Below the pieces are notes generated by a model. That model saw nothing but the letters and a program-made list of their open reading frames with translations. It did no database searches and had not been told where the DNA came from. A stretch of DNA of 64,000 bases. Origin: Lentzea sp033794685. Lineage in GTDB: Bacteria; Actinomycetota; Actinomycetes; Mycobacteriales; Pseudonocardiaceae. Positions within the stretch are counted from its first letter, which is position 1; every line of letters starts with the position of its first letter. This document shows positions 25,048 to 34,489 of the stretch, piece by piece. The position numbers and the translations under genes were made by a program. The stretch is taken from assembly GCA_033794685.1 (NCBI GenBank), contig JARAYZ010000002.1. One strand, given 5' to 3'.

Positions 25048-27450
25048 ATGGAGATCGCCCGCCGCGCCACACCCGCTCCCACGGACGTGTTCGCGCACGT
25101 CGTGGCCCCGTGGGTGAGTACGGCGAGCGCACGTCTGCACGCCGGTCTGGCCGCGTTGCCCGAGCACGCCGTGGTCCCGTCCGCACTGGTCGCCTCGTGC
25201 GCCGAACGCCTCACCGGCCGGCTCACCCGCCTCGTGGCGCCGGTCCTCGTGCACGAACTCGGGCAGGCCCCGCACCTCACGGGCGCCGACGGGCACGAAC
25301 GGTTCCAGGACTTCCTGACCCGCGACCACTTCGGCCGCTATCCCGTGCTGGTCCGCGAGCTGGACCGGGAACGCGACGCCGCCGTCGAGGTCGTCACCGA
25401 GCTCGCCACGCGCTACGCGGCCGACCAGGACCGCCTGACCGGCACGCTGCTCGACACGAAGTCCGCGCTGGTGGCGGCACTCCCCGGCGGAGACCGTCAC
25501 CGGGGCGGCCGGGCGACGACGGTCCTGGAACTCGCGGACGGTCAGCGCCTGGTCCTCAAACCGCGCGGCGTCGACGCCCACCTCGCTCTCGCGCACGTCG
25601 TCGAGCTGGTGAACGACCTGGTCGACCTCGGACTCGCGAGCGTCCGGGCGGTGCCGGGCGACGGTTACGGCTGGACCGAGTACGTCGAACCAGCGCCGTT
25701 GCCCTGCGGTGACGCCACGGCGTACTTCGTGCGGCTCGGCGGACTGCTCGCGGTGCTGCACCTGGTGCGTGCCACCGACCTGCACCACCAGAACGTGATC
25801 GCCCGCGCGGACCAGCCCCTCCTGATCGACGTGGAAACCCTCTTCCAGGCGCAGCTTCCCGGCGAACGGCCCGATCCCGCCGTCGTCGCGCTCGGCCGTT
25901 CGGTCGCACGCACCGGCCTCCTGCCCGCGGTCGCCGGACGGCACGGGCTCGTCGACATCTCCGCCGCGGGCGGTGACGCGGGCCAGGAAACCTCAGGTGT
26001 CACAACGGAATGGCTCGACGCCGGCACCGATCGGATGCGCGCGGTGTTGCGGCCCGAGGTCATGCCGGGTGCCGCGAACCGGCCGACCTGGCAGGGGCGG
26101 CCCGTCGAGGCCGCCGACCACGCCGAGGCCGTGCTGTCCGGGTTCCGGCAGACCTACGACGCGATCTCCTTGCACAGCGCGGAGTTCGCCGCCCTGCTCG
26201 CGGGATGCGCGTCGGTGCCGGTGCGGATCGTGCCCAGGCCGACGGCCCAGTACGCCGGGCTTCTCGCCGCCGCGCGCGGGCCGGAGTTCAACGAGGACCC
26301 GGAGGTCAGGCTCCGCGCGTTCACCACGGCCTGTGACACGGACTTCCTGCCCGGCCTGGCCGAACTGGAGGCCGCCGAGCTCGACGCGGGTGACGTGCCG
26401 CTGTTCACGACCCGCGCCGACGGCCACGACCTGTTCTCCGCCAAGGGAAAGCTCGGTGGTGTGCTCGCCACGTCCGGGCTGGAGGACGCGCTCGCGTGCC
26501 TGTCCGCGTTCGACGAGTTCGACCGGGACGACCAGGAATGGGTGATCGCCGCGGCCCTGGCCACCCGCCGCGTCGCCGTCACCGGGACCGGCCCCGGCCG
26601 GGTGCGGCCGCACGCCGTGGGCACGGACGAGGTGCTGTCCGCGGCCTGCGCGATCGCCGACCGGATCGTGACGACCAGCTACGGCACCGAGCGGATCAAC
26701 TGGATCGGTCTCGAACCCGTCGGCGACACGCGCTGGCTGGTGTTGCCGATGGGTGCCGGTCTGGCGCACGGTTACACGGGCGTGGCCCTGTTCCTGGCAC
26801 AGCTCGGCCAGATCAGCGACGTGTGCCGCTACACCGACGTCGCACGGCGCGCGCTCGCGGCGGTACCGGACCTGCTGGCTGGCCTGCGGGGCAACGACGA
26901 CATGATCGCCGCGGTGGGTTCGGGCGGTCTGACGGGCTTCGCCGGGATCGGGTACGGACTGGCCAGGATCGCCCGGTTGCTGGACGACGAGGAGGTCGCC
27001 CGCTGGGCCCGCACGACGGTCCGGCTGACGGGCGCCGCCGCGGAGTTCGAGCCCGAACACGGCCTGGCTGCGGCGATGCGGGCGCTGGACGCGGAGATCG
27101 GTTGTTCCGACGCGCGCGAACTGGCCGAGCGGTACCCGGACGGACCGGCCGGTCCCGCGCAGTGGTGCCAGCACGATGCTTCCGAATGGACGGACGACGA
27201 CTTGTCCTTGTGCCACGGCGAACTCGGCCGTGCGGACGTGTCGGTCACCGGCTGGTCCGCCGCAACCCGGCACCGCCGTACGGGCGAAGTGCTGGCGACA
27301 CTGCGGCGTGACGGACCCCGCTGCGTCACCCCCGACCGCGTGCCCACACCCGGACTCCTCACCGGACTCGCCGGGCTCGGGATCGGCCTGCTGCGCCTGG
27401 GTTTCCCGGAGCGCACGCCGTCGGTCCTGCGTTTCGCCGCGGCGATCTGA
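25048..27450 (+). CDS. lanM: class II lanthipeptide synthetase (LanM), compact
   Basis: 800 residues, shorter than the usual 900-1,100. The dehydratase half has the DUF4135 marks LVLKPRGVDAHLA, TDLHHQNVIA and LIDVETLFQ. The cyclase half has AHGYTGVALFLAQLG, GFAGIGYGLARIA, the zinc residues Cys707 (QWC) and Cys722-His723 (LSLCHGELG), and the end block TPGLLTGLAGLGIGLLRLG. The two zinc-ligand blocks are only 15 residues apart instead of about 45, so the WCHGxxG helix region seems to have been lost. It is divergent from the LanL operon; the peptide gene at 27506 follows 55 bp after its stop. Confidence 0.88.
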   Translation: MEIARRATPAPTDVFAHVVAPWVSTASARLHAGLAALPEHAVVPSALVASCAERLTGRLTRLVAPVLVHELGQAPHLTGADGHERFQDFLTRDHFGRYPVLVRELDRERDAAVEVVTELATRYAADQDRLTGTLLDTKSALVAALPGGDRHRGGRATTVLELADGQRLVLKPRGVDAHLALAHVVELVNDLVDLGLASVRAVPGDGYGWTEYVEPAPLPCGDATAYFVRLGGLLAVLHLVRATDLHHQNVIARADQPLLIDVETLFQAQLPGERPDPAVVALGRSVARTGLLPAVAGRHGLVDISAAGGDAGQETSGVTTEWLDAGTDRMRAVLRPEVMPGAANRPTWQGRPVEAADHAEAVLSGFRQTYDAISLHSAEFAALLAGCASVPVRIVPRPTAQYAGLLAAARGPEFNEDPEVRLRAFTTACDTDFLPGLAELEAAELDAGDVPLFTTRADGHDLFSAKGKLGGVLATSGLEDALACLSAFDEFDRDDQEWVIAAALATRRVAVTGTGPGRVRPHAVGTDEVLSAACAIADRIVTTSYGTERINWIGLEPVGDTRWLVLPMGAGLAHGYTGVALFLAQLGQISDVCRYTDVARRALAAVPDLLAGLRGNDDMIAAVGSGGLTGFAGIGYGLARIARLLDDEEVARWARTTVRLTGAAAEFEPEHGLAAAMRALDAEIGCSDARELAERYPDGPAGPAQWCQHDASEWTDDDLSLCHGELGRADVSVTGWSAATRHRRTGEVLATLRRDGPRCVTPDRVPTPGLLTGLAGLGIGLLRLGFPERTPSVLRFAAAI

Positions 27451-27505
27451 TCTTCCCCGTCATCGGGGTAGTGCAAGAAACCGTTACTCACCAACAGGAG
27501 AAGCA

Positions 27506-27727
27506 ATGAGATTTTCGGAGACCCACGACCAGTCCGCCTCGGTTCGCGCCACCACCAGGAAGATCGGCCTGCGGATCGCCGCGCTGACCGGGGTCGTTCT
27601 CTCCGCGGGTGCCATCGCCGCAGCTCCGAGTGTCGCGGCGCCCACCAACGCCGACGTCGTGCTCGACTCGGTCGTGTCCGTCAACGGCGGTGGGAACGGT
27701 TCCACCTGCTGCCGTCCCGAAAACTGA
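27506..27727 (+). CDS. putative LanM substrate: small Cys-containing peptide with signal-like leader
   Basis: 73 residues starting MRFSETHDQSAS, with AGGAGA before ATG 27506. Residues ~18-45 form a twin-basic plus hydrophobic segment ending AAAPSVAA, which looks like a Sec/Tat signal peptide. The C-terminal part is Ser/Thr/Gly-rich and ends NGGGNGSTCCRPEN with two adjacent Cys, suited to thioether formation with upstream Ser/Thr. Position directly behind LanM argues for a precursor; the signal-like leader is unusual for class II, and an ordinary secreted peptide is the alternative. Confidence 0.6.
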   Translation: MRFSETHDQSASVRATTRKIGLRIAALTGVVLSAGAIAAAPSVAAPTNADVVLDSVVSVNGGGNGSTCCRPEN

Positions 27728-27790
27728 CGCGGTACAGGCCGTCCGATATCTGACCGTATGTCACCCTTTCGTGGCATGACGTGATCTCAT

Positions 27791-30664
27791 GTGCACGTGG
27801 CATTACGTGCACCAGTCGTCGTCGGTCGTGACCATGAGCTGGAACTGATCAAGACGACGTTGGCGGAAGTCGCTACGGGGAGGGGTCAGGTCGTATTCCT
27901 GACCGGCGAAGCCGGGATCGGCAAATCCCGGCTCGCCTCCGCGGCGACCGACCTCGCCTACCAGAACGGGATGAGCATCATGCGCGGGCGCGGCAGCGCC
28001 ATGAGCCGCACGATCCCGTTCCGCTGCCTGAGCGAAGCGTTGCTGTCGCTGCAACGCCTGGGCACCACCGTCGACATCGACGAGCTGGGCCCCTACCGCC
28101 CCGCACTGGCGCGCCTCAACCCCGACTGGGGCACCTCGGCCGACGACGCGTCGAGCAGTTCGCTCATCGTGCTCGCCGAAGGTGTGCTGCGCCTGACCGA
28201 ACTCGTGGGCCGCGGCAACGGATGCGCCGTCGTCATCGACGACCTGCAGTACGCCGACCCGGACACGCTGGCGGTGCTCGAGTACGTCATCGACAACATC
28301 TCGCACCAGCCGACGTTGCTGCTCGCGACGATGCGCGACGACGACAGCGCGGCGCTGGAGTTCGCCCGTGCCACCAGCAAACGCGACTCCGCCACGCTGA
28401 TCGAGTTGCGCCGCCTCCGGCACCAGCAGGTCTCCGCGCTCGCCGGCGCCTGCCTGGAGGGCGAACTTCCCGAGCCCGCACTGGACCTGCTGTGGGCGGG
28501 CAGCGGCGGGTTGCCGTTGTTCGTGGAGGAACTGCTCGACGAGATCGTCTCGGACGGACACCTGGTGCGGTCCGGCGACGTGTGGAGGATGGGCGAGGCC
28601 GGGGTGCCGCCGTCCGCGTTGGTGCACAGCGTCTCGGGCCGGTTCGGCAGGCTGAACGCGCAGGCGCGCGAGTTCGTGTCGGTCGCGGCCGTGCTCGGCC
28701 TCAGGTTCCCGCTGACGGTCGTCCGCGAGGTCACCGGCCTCGACTACCGGACGTTGCTGCGCTACCTGCAGAGCGAGCCGGTCGCGCACCTGATCGGCCC
28801 CGACGACCACACGCCCGACTGGTACCTCTTCACGCACGCGCTCGTCGCCGACGCCGTGCTGACCCTGATCCCGGAAGAAGTCCAGTCCTCACTGGCTCGG
28901 CGCGCGGCGGACGCGGTCGAGAAGCGCTACCCCGGCGTCCCCGGCGACTGGTGTCACCTCTGCGCGACGCTGCGCGAGGCGTCCGGGCAGACCGCCGAGG
29001 CCGGTTTCCTCTACGCCGAAGCGGGAAGACGAGCGCTGGCACAGGGAGCGGCGCAGTCGGCCGTGACGCTGCTGGACCGTTCGCTGGAGCTCGTCGAGGA
29101 CCCGGTGCAACGGTTCGAGGCGCTCGAAGCCCAGTTGCTCGCGCTCACCGAGGCGGGCCAGGTCGACCGCGCGCTGGCCATGAGCTTCGACAGCTCGGGC
29201 CTCGACCGCCCGCACCGGGCCCGCCTGCACACCCAACTGGCGTGGGCGGCGAACCTGGCCGGCCGCACGTCCGACGGCCTGGCCCAGGTGGAGATCGCAC
29301 GGGCGTTGCTCGGCGACGCCCCTCCGGAGAACTGCGCGCCCGTCGACGTGGTGGCCGCACACCTCGAACTGGACCGGTCCGAACCAGGCAGCCTGGAACG
29401 CGCGGAGGAGATCGCGCTGCGGGCCGCGACCGTCGCCGAACGCGTGCCGCTCCCCGTCGTCGCCTGCCAGGCCTGGCAACTGCTCGGAGCCCTGACCCGC
29501 CGCCGCGACCCGGCCCGCGCCACGGCGTACCTGGAACGCAGCCGCGCCTTCGCGATCGCGCACGACCTGCCCATCTGGGAGATCCACGCCCTGGTGCGGC
29601 TGGGTCTCGACGACGCGTTGCGCTCCGGCGACATCGGCCGCCTCGAACAGGCACGTGACCTCGCGTCCCGGATCGGCGCGGTGATCGCCCGCTACCAGTC
29701 CGAGGTCAACATCTGCCTGCAACTGGTGCTGCGCGGTCAGTTCGCAGCGGCCTCGCTCGTCGTCGAGGACGTCTCGTCGGCCGCGAAACGTTTGGGGCTC
29801 CAGGAGATCAGCCAGTTCATGACGGTGCTGCGCGCCGTGCTGGCGGGCCACCGCGGCGACAGGACAACGTTGACCGAGGCCTGGTCCGTGCTGTCCGAAC
29901 CGGGCGGCGAACAGCACACCGCCCGCCTGCACGGCCTGGCGGCCACGTTCTGCTCACTGCTGGAGGAGGACAGACCGCGAGCCCGAGCGGACCTGGCGTC
30001 CGCCCTGGCCGCGGAACGCGCCACCCCCACCACGTACCACCTGACCGGCAGGCTCGGCCTCTCGTTGCTGCTGCGGGCCGTCGACGGCGACCTGACCCGA
30101 GCCGCGTACGACGCGGCGGTCGCCGACCCCGCCGCCGGTCTGCGCTGGGACCACCACTTCGCACTGCTGGCGTCCGCGGTGCTGGCGGGTGCCGCGGGTG
30201 ACGGGGAGACCGCCACGGCCCAGGTAGCGGAGAGCGGCGACATCGGCCTGCCGTACCCGATGGCGCGGCACCTCGGGCTGCGGCTGGTGGCGGAGGCGGC
30301 GTCGCGGGACGGGTGGGGTGATCCCGAGACGTGGCTGCGGGCTGCCGAGCACCACTTCCACGACGCCGGGATACCGGCCGTGGCCGGGGCCTGCCGGGCC
30401 CAGTTGCGGGTGATGGGGGTGCGGGTCGCCCAGCGGCGGTCCGGGGTGGACGAGGTGCCGGACGAACTGCGGCTCGCCGGAGTGACCGTGCGGGAGTACG
30501 AGGTGTTGCGGTTGCTGGGGGCTCGGCTGGCCAACACCGAGATCGCGGCTCGGTTGCACCTGTCGCGGCGGACGGTGGAGAAGCACGTGTCGAGCCTGCT
30601 CACGAAGACGGGGCTGACGAACCGGCTCGCGCTGGGGAAGCTGGTCGCGGAGCATTCGGACTAG
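27791..30664 (+). CDS. LAL-type (large ATP-binding LuxR family) transcriptional regulator
   Basis: 957 residues if GTG 27791 is used (GTG 27797 is an alternative). Walker A GEAGIGKSRLASAA, Walker B CAVVIDDLQYAD, a helical TPR-like middle, and a C-terminal LuxR HTH (TVREYEVLRLLGARLANTEIAARLHLSRRTVEKHVSSLL is the region). It follows the LanM/peptide unit in the same direction after 63 bp and is the best candidate for its pathway activator. The ligand is unknown. Confidence 0.88.
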   Translation: MHVALRAPVVVGRDHELELIKTTLAEVATGRGQVVFLTGEAGIGKSRLASAATDLAYQNGMSIMRGRGSAMSRTIPFRCLSEALLSLQRLGTTVDIDELGPYRPALARLNPDWGTSADDASSSSLIVLAEGVLRLTELVGRGNGCAVVIDDLQYADPDTLAVLEYVIDNISHQPTLLLATMRDDDSAALEFARATSKRDSATLIELRRLRHQQVSALAGACLEGELPEPALDLLWAGSGGLPLFVEELLDEIVSDGHLVRSGDVWRMGEAGVPPSALVHSVSGRFGRLNAQAREFVSVAAVLGLRFPLTVVREVTGLDYRTLLRYLQSEPVAHLIGPDDHTPDWYLFTHALVADAVLTLIPEEVQSSLARRAADAVEKRYPGVPGDWCHLCATLREASGQTAEAGFLYAEAGRRALAQGAAQSAVTLLDRSLELVEDPVQRFEALEAQLLALTEAGQVDRALAMSFDSSGLDRPHRARLHTQLAWAANLAGRTSDGLAQVEIARALLGDAPPENCAPVDVVAAHLELDRSEPGSLERAEEIALRAATVAERVPLPVVACQAWQLLGALTRRRDPARATAYLERSRAFAIAHDLPIWEIHALVRLGLDDALRSGDIGRLEQARDLASRIGAVIARYQSEVNICLQLVLRGQFAAASLVVEDVSSAAKRLGLQEISQFMTVLRAVLAGHRGDRTTLTEAWSVLSEPGGEQHTARLHGLAATFCSLLEEDRPRARADLASALAAERATPTTYHLTGRLGLSLLLRAVDGDLTRAAYDAAVADPAAGLRWDHHFALLASAVLAGAAGDGETATAQVAESGDIGLPYPMARHLGLRLVAEAASRDGWGDPETWLRAAEHHFHDAGIPAVAGACRAQLRVMGVRVAQRRSGVDEVPDELRLAGVTVREYEVLRLLGARLANTEIAARLHLSRRTVEKHVSSLLTKTGLTNRLALGKLVAEHSD

Positions 30665-30759
30665 TGCACCTGTGCACAACCCTTAATCGCCCGATGATCA
30701 CATTTAACGCAATTCCATGCCCGGATTCCATCCGCACCAACGCATGGACCCATACAGGG

Positions 30760-30781
30760 GAAGAATCGTCGAAGATTCTTC
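30760..30781. repeat. 8-bp inverted repeat downstream of the LAL gene
   Basis: GAAGAATC (30760-30767) and GATTCTTC (30774-30781) flank a six-base spacer. It lies 96 bp past the LAL stop in an A/T-richer gap, and may be an operator or part of a terminator. Confidence 0.4.
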
Positions 30782-30809
30782 GAACAGGGTCGTGAGCCGC
30801 TAACGTGAC

Positions 30810-30842
30810 GGCCCTGGCTCGGGTGCAAGCCGAGCCAGGGCC
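30810..30842. terminator. strong hairpin between LAL and secreted-peptide genes
   Basis: A perfect 13-bp stem, GGCCCTGGCTCGG (30810-30822) with CCGAGCCAGGGCC (30830-30842), has a seven-base loop. It lies between two converging genes and probably terminates both the LAL transcript and the leftward small-peptide transcript. Confidence 0.75.
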
Positions 30843-30887
30843 GAGGGTCCTGCTTCACGTCGTCACGCCACCTGCGACGACAAGGGG

Positions 30888-31034
30888 TCAGCCGAACTTC
30901 ATCGAGTTCGTGCCGATGCCGCTAGCAAACGCCATGAGGCTGCCGGATGGCCGCTCGGTGGCTGCGCTCGCGGGTGTGGCCCCGAGCAGGCTAGCCATCA
31001 CCAGCGCCAATGCGGCAATAGAAGTCCTGATCAA
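30888..31034 (-). CDS. 48-residue secreted peptide downstream of SARP regulator
   Basis: A 48-codon ORF begins with TTG 31034, preceded by AGGAAGGG at normal spacing. Residues 1-24 form a textbook Sec signal (R near the start, hydrophobic stretch AALALVMASLLG, cleavage after TPASA). The predicted mature peptide has 24 residues, no Cys, and ends MAFASGIGTNSMKFG. It lies 245 bp downstream of the SARP-TPR regulator in the same direction and just before a strong terminator. I do not recognise the family. A peptide pheromone or a RiPP-like product are the options I consider; codon use and ribosome site support a real gene. Confidence 0.6.
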   Translation of the reverse strand: MIRTSIAALALVMASLLGATPASAATERPSGSLMAFASGIGTNSMKFG

Positions 31035-31279
31035 CTTCGCCCTTCCTGAGCCATGGTGGTACAGATCACCATGAGCCTTCCAGGTGTTGATCAACCTCCT
31101 CCAAGCACCCCACCCTCTGCGATCTCGACGCGCCACGACCGGCTAGTGGTCGAGACCAATATTCCAGGTCAGTATCGGTCTGCCCCGCTATTTGCGAACA
31201 CATACGCACTTTCTGTAGGCATCACCACCGAATAGAAGGACCCACGATTCGGTGACATTACGATTCCAACTCACGAAGG

Positions 31280-34219
31280 CTACGGCAACATTCTTCGTTC
31301 GCTGTGATCGTCGGTCTGAGATGAGAGACGTGAAGACGGCACCGCTGGTTGCTCGAATTCGCTGAGTTCTTCGAGATGCGCGCCGATCACGTCCGCCTGG
31401 GAATCACCGACGTCGCTGAACCCGGCGAACGCGGCCTCCCAGTGCCTGACGGCGAGGTCGAGCTCCCCCGCCTTCCACTCGATCTGGCCGAGCACGTCCA
31501 GGGCGACGGCTTCCGCCTGCCGGTCCATGCCGCGGCACAGCTCGACGGCCGAGGTCGCGTAGTGGCGTCCCAGCTCAAGGTCGTCGATCTTCACCATGGC
31601 GGCGAGCAAGGTGAGGGCACGTCCCTCACCGGGAGCGAAGTGCACCTGCTGGAACAGTCCCCTGGCCAGGTGGCAGTTGCCCAGCGCACCGACCGGCTGG
31701 CCCAGGTCGAACGCCAGCTGGGCCAACGCCAGCCGGCTTCGCGCCTCACCGAGGAGGTCACCTAGTTTTTCCCTGAGGTGCAGCGCTTCATACAGATGCG
31801 CACTCGCCTCGTCCAGCCGGCTCCCACGAGCACATGCCTCACCCAGCCGGTGCAGGATGCCCGCCCTGGTGTCGTCGCTGACAGCCAGAGCAAGCGCCTG
31901 CCGGTACATCTCGATCGCGCGCGGCACGCTGTGCGCACCCCTCAGGCACTCCGCCTGGTTGCGCAGGAGCACGGCCAGCGTCTCGGGGTCGTCACGGTCG
32001 CCGAAGATCGCCCGCGCCTCCTGGAAGCACCGATCAGCCGACTCGTAGTCGTGGCGTCCCGTCATGTGCACGTAGCCGAGGTTCTGGAGCGTGTCGACCA
32101 GGACACCCGTCTCCGCGAACTTGCGCGCGGCAGCGGCGCCTGCCTCCATCACGGCGACGACCGAGTCGTGGCGGCAGTAGCGGAGCAACAACTCGCCCAC
32201 GCCGTTCGCCACCCGCCATCCGTGCTCGGGGTCGGCGACGTTGCGGACGAAAGCGACCAGCGCCGCCTCCTCGTCGAGACACCACCTGCGGACCTCGTCC
32301 TGGTCAGCGAACTCGCGCGGACGCACGCCGGGCGGCAGCGGCAGCATCGGCACTTCCTCGCGGAAGCCGACCACGCAACGGTCCGCGTGATGCACGGAGT
32401 GCGTGTACCACGCGGCCATCCTCGCCATCGCCGCTGCGAGGACCTCCGGCTCCTCGTCCAGCTCAGCACATTCCGAGGCGTACTGGCGCAAGAGGTCATG
32501 CATGGAATAGCGATCACCGTCGACCGAGTCGACGAGCCGGGTCCACATCAGTGAGTCCGCCAGACGGCGGGCGTCCTCGCGTTCGACTCCGACCAGCGCC
32601 GACACGATGTCGAGCGACACCTCACGCACGGGGTGCAGGCCGAGCAGCCGGAAGAGCTTGGCCTGTTCCGCTGTCAGGCCGCGGTAGGACAGTTCGAACG
32701 CGGTGCGGATGCTGCCCGGTGATCCGTCGCCCAGCGACAGCAGCGCGCGGCCGGTGGCGAAAACGCGAACGAAGTCTTCTAGCGAACGACGCGGCTGGGC
32801 CGCCACCTGCTCACCGATCAGGGCCATCGCGAGCGGCATGCCGTCCGCCAGAGCCGCGAGTCTGGAGACCGCGTGCGTGGCCGCGGAAGCCCTGCCTCCC
32901 AGGCGATTGCGCAACCACGCAACGGTTTCGCCGAGGTCGAGTGGGCTCACGGTCAGACAGCGAGCCCGGTGGTGGACGGCCAGGTCGCCGAGGCGGGCCC
33001 GGCTCGTGAGGAGCACGACGCAGCTCGACAACGCCGGCAGCAACGCGCGCACGTGATCGGTGTCGGCAACGTTGTCGAGGAGCACCAGCATGCAGCGGTT
33101 GGCCAGAATTTCGCGCAGGCGCGCCGTCCGGGCCTCCAGCGACGGGATCGAGTCGGCGGCGACACCGAACCCGATCAGCATGTCCTTCACGACCTGGGCT
33201 GCTTCCACCCGCGGGCCCTGTGCCACACCGTCGAGCGAGGCGAACCAGCAGCCGTCGGGGAAACGACCGCGGACCGACCAGGCCCACTGCAGCGCCAGAG
33301 CCGTCTTGCCCACCCCGGGCGGACCGTCCAGCGCGATCAGGCGCGGCTGCGGGCGCGCGAGGTTGTTCAGCTCCTCCAACAGATCCGCGCGGCCGGTGAA
33401 CGAGTCGGAACCAGGCGGGAGGTACTGGAGGCTCGGCCCGGCGGTGGCCGGCCCCGCACGGGGTACGTGCCGCTCCCGCAGCTCCTCGTAGAACGCCAGG
33501 AGCTCGTCCTCCGAGCCGTCGCAGATCTCCGACACGATCCGGCGCCGGACGTTGCGGTGGTAACTCGTCGCCTCGACCCGCTTGCCCAGGCCGAACAACG
33601 CCACCAGGCGATGCCGGGCCAGCATGACGTCGAGTTCGTGTTCCGGCTGGATCTCGTTGAGATGCAACAACATCTGGTCAAAGCGGCCGAGCTTGCCCAG
33701 GCCGTAGAGCAAGCCGTTCATGACTGCCAGGTAGTGATAGCGCACCATCGAGTCGCGGCGATCGCACGCGACATCGCTGTCCATGTCAGCGAACAGTTCG
33801 CCGCTCCACAGCTTGATCGCCTCTTCCGAGATCGCGCATGCTTTCTCGTAGTCCGGCGGAGACTCGTGTGCCGCTTGCTTCGCCTGCCTCGCCAGGTCGA
33901 TCGAGGCGTAGAAGTCGATCAACGACCGATCCACGTCGAGCTGGTAGGCACGCTCCACGTTGGAGATCACTCCCGGCAGGCCCGCGTCGCGCAGGGCTGC
34001 CTTGATGCGGGCGACGTAGGTCTGCAGGGTCGGGTAGGGGTTGCTCGGCCCGTCGTCCGACCACACCCACTTTTCCAGCGTGCGCACCGATACCGGTTTG
34101 CCCGCGTTGAACAACAGCACTGCGAGAACGGCGCGCGCCTTCGGCTTCCCCCAGTCGTGGACGAAGCCGTCTGCCGTCCTCAGGCCTGTGCGCCCGAGAA
34201 TCCTGAATGCGATCTCCAC
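31280..34219 (-). CDS. SARP-family regulator with BTAD, NB-ARC and TPR domains (AfsR/RedD type)
   Basis: 979 residues from GTG 34219 (VEIAFRILGRTGL; GTG 34228 is an alternative), with GAGGGG upstream. The OmpR-like DNA-binding domain (~1-95, GKPKARAVLAVLLFNAGKPVS) is followed by a BTAD helical domain (~100-250), then NB-ARC with Walker A LDGPPGVGKTALALQW and Walker B MLVLLDNVAD. From ~600 on there are TPR repeats (for instance ETLAVLLRNQAECLRGAHSVPRAIEMYRQAL is the region). AfsR-type proteins activate secondary-metabolite genes. The small secreted peptide gene downstream suggests the TPR part may sense a peptide (inference). Confidence 0.88.
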   Translation of the reverse strand: MEIAFRILGRTGLRTADGFVHDWGKPKARAVLAVLLFNAGKPVSVRTLEKWVWSDDGPSNPYPTLQTYVARIKAALRDAGLPGVISNVERAYQLDVDRSLIDFYASIDLARQAKQAAHESPPDYEKACAISEEAIKLWSGELFADMDSDVACDRRDSMVRYHYLAVMNGLLYGLGKLGRFDQMLLHLNEIQPEHELDVMLARHRLVALFGLGKRVEATSYHRNVRRRIVSEICDGSEDELLAFYEELRERHVPRAGPATAGPSLQYLPPGSDSFTGRADLLEELNNLARPQPRLIALDGPPGVGKTALALQWAWSVRGRFPDGCWFASLDGVAQGPRVEAAQVVKDMLIGFGVAADSIPSLEARTARLREILANRCMLVLLDNVADTDHVRALLPALSSCVVLLTSRARLGDLAVHHRARCLTVSPLDLGETVAWLRNRLGGRASAATHAVSRLAALADGMPLAMALIGEQVAAQPRRSLEDFVRVFATGRALLSLGDGSPGSIRTAFELSYRGLTAEQAKLFRLLGLHPVREVSLDIVSALVGVEREDARRLADSLMWTRLVDSVDGDRYSMHDLLRQYASECAELDEEPEVLAAAMARMAAWYTHSVHHADRCVVGFREEVPMLPLPPGVRPREFADQDEVRRWCLDEEAALVAFVRNVADPEHGWRVANGVGELLLRYCRHDSVVAVMEAGAAAARKFAETGVLVDTLQNLGYVHMTGRHDYESADRCFQEARAIFGDRDDPETLAVLLRNQAECLRGAHSVPRAIEMYRQALALAVSDDTRAGILHRLGEACARGSRLDEASAHLYEALHLREKLGDLLGEARSRLALAQLAFDLGQPVGALGNCHLARGLFQQVHFAPGEGRALTLLAAMVKIDDLELGRHYATSAVELCRGMDRQAEAVALDVLGQIEWKAGELDLAVRHWEAAFAGFSDVGDSQADVIGAHLEELSEFEQPAVPSSRLSSQTDDHSERRMLP

Positions 34220-34357
34220 CCGCGCCACCCCTCGCCAGGTGCATCTCTCCCGCAAGCAGTGTGCTCCCAACCATGGGGGCTTTCCAGCGAAGTTGCTGAT
34301 TCGAAGCCCGATCGGCGTACTGAAAGCATTGTGAAACCGCAAGCAGTCCAGCGCGCA

Positions 34358-34372
34358 TGGAAAACGCTTCCA
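34358..34372. promoter_or_regulatory. LacI-type operator-like palindrome
   Basis: TGGAAAACGCTTCCA lies in the 270-bp divergent gap between the SARP gene and the UDP-sugar dehydrogenase gene. Its TGGAA/TTCCA arms resemble LacI-family operators. No regulator for it is adjacent, so this is tentative. The rest of the gap holds no other recognisable element. Confidence 0.3.
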
Positions 34373-34489
34373 AGCATGCGGCGACACAGCGTTTCACCTG
34401 CGCGTTCAGCGAACTCACCCTGCACGGAAAGGCTTACGGGCAAAGTCACACCGCACCTTGGTGTCCACAAACCCATTGGGAGGTGCGTT

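Noticed and set aside
31053..31235. 60-codon plus-strand frame in the gap next to the SARP gene
   Set aside because: No ribosome site, no signal or motif; the leftward 48-codon ORF in the same area has both a ribosome site and a signal peptide.
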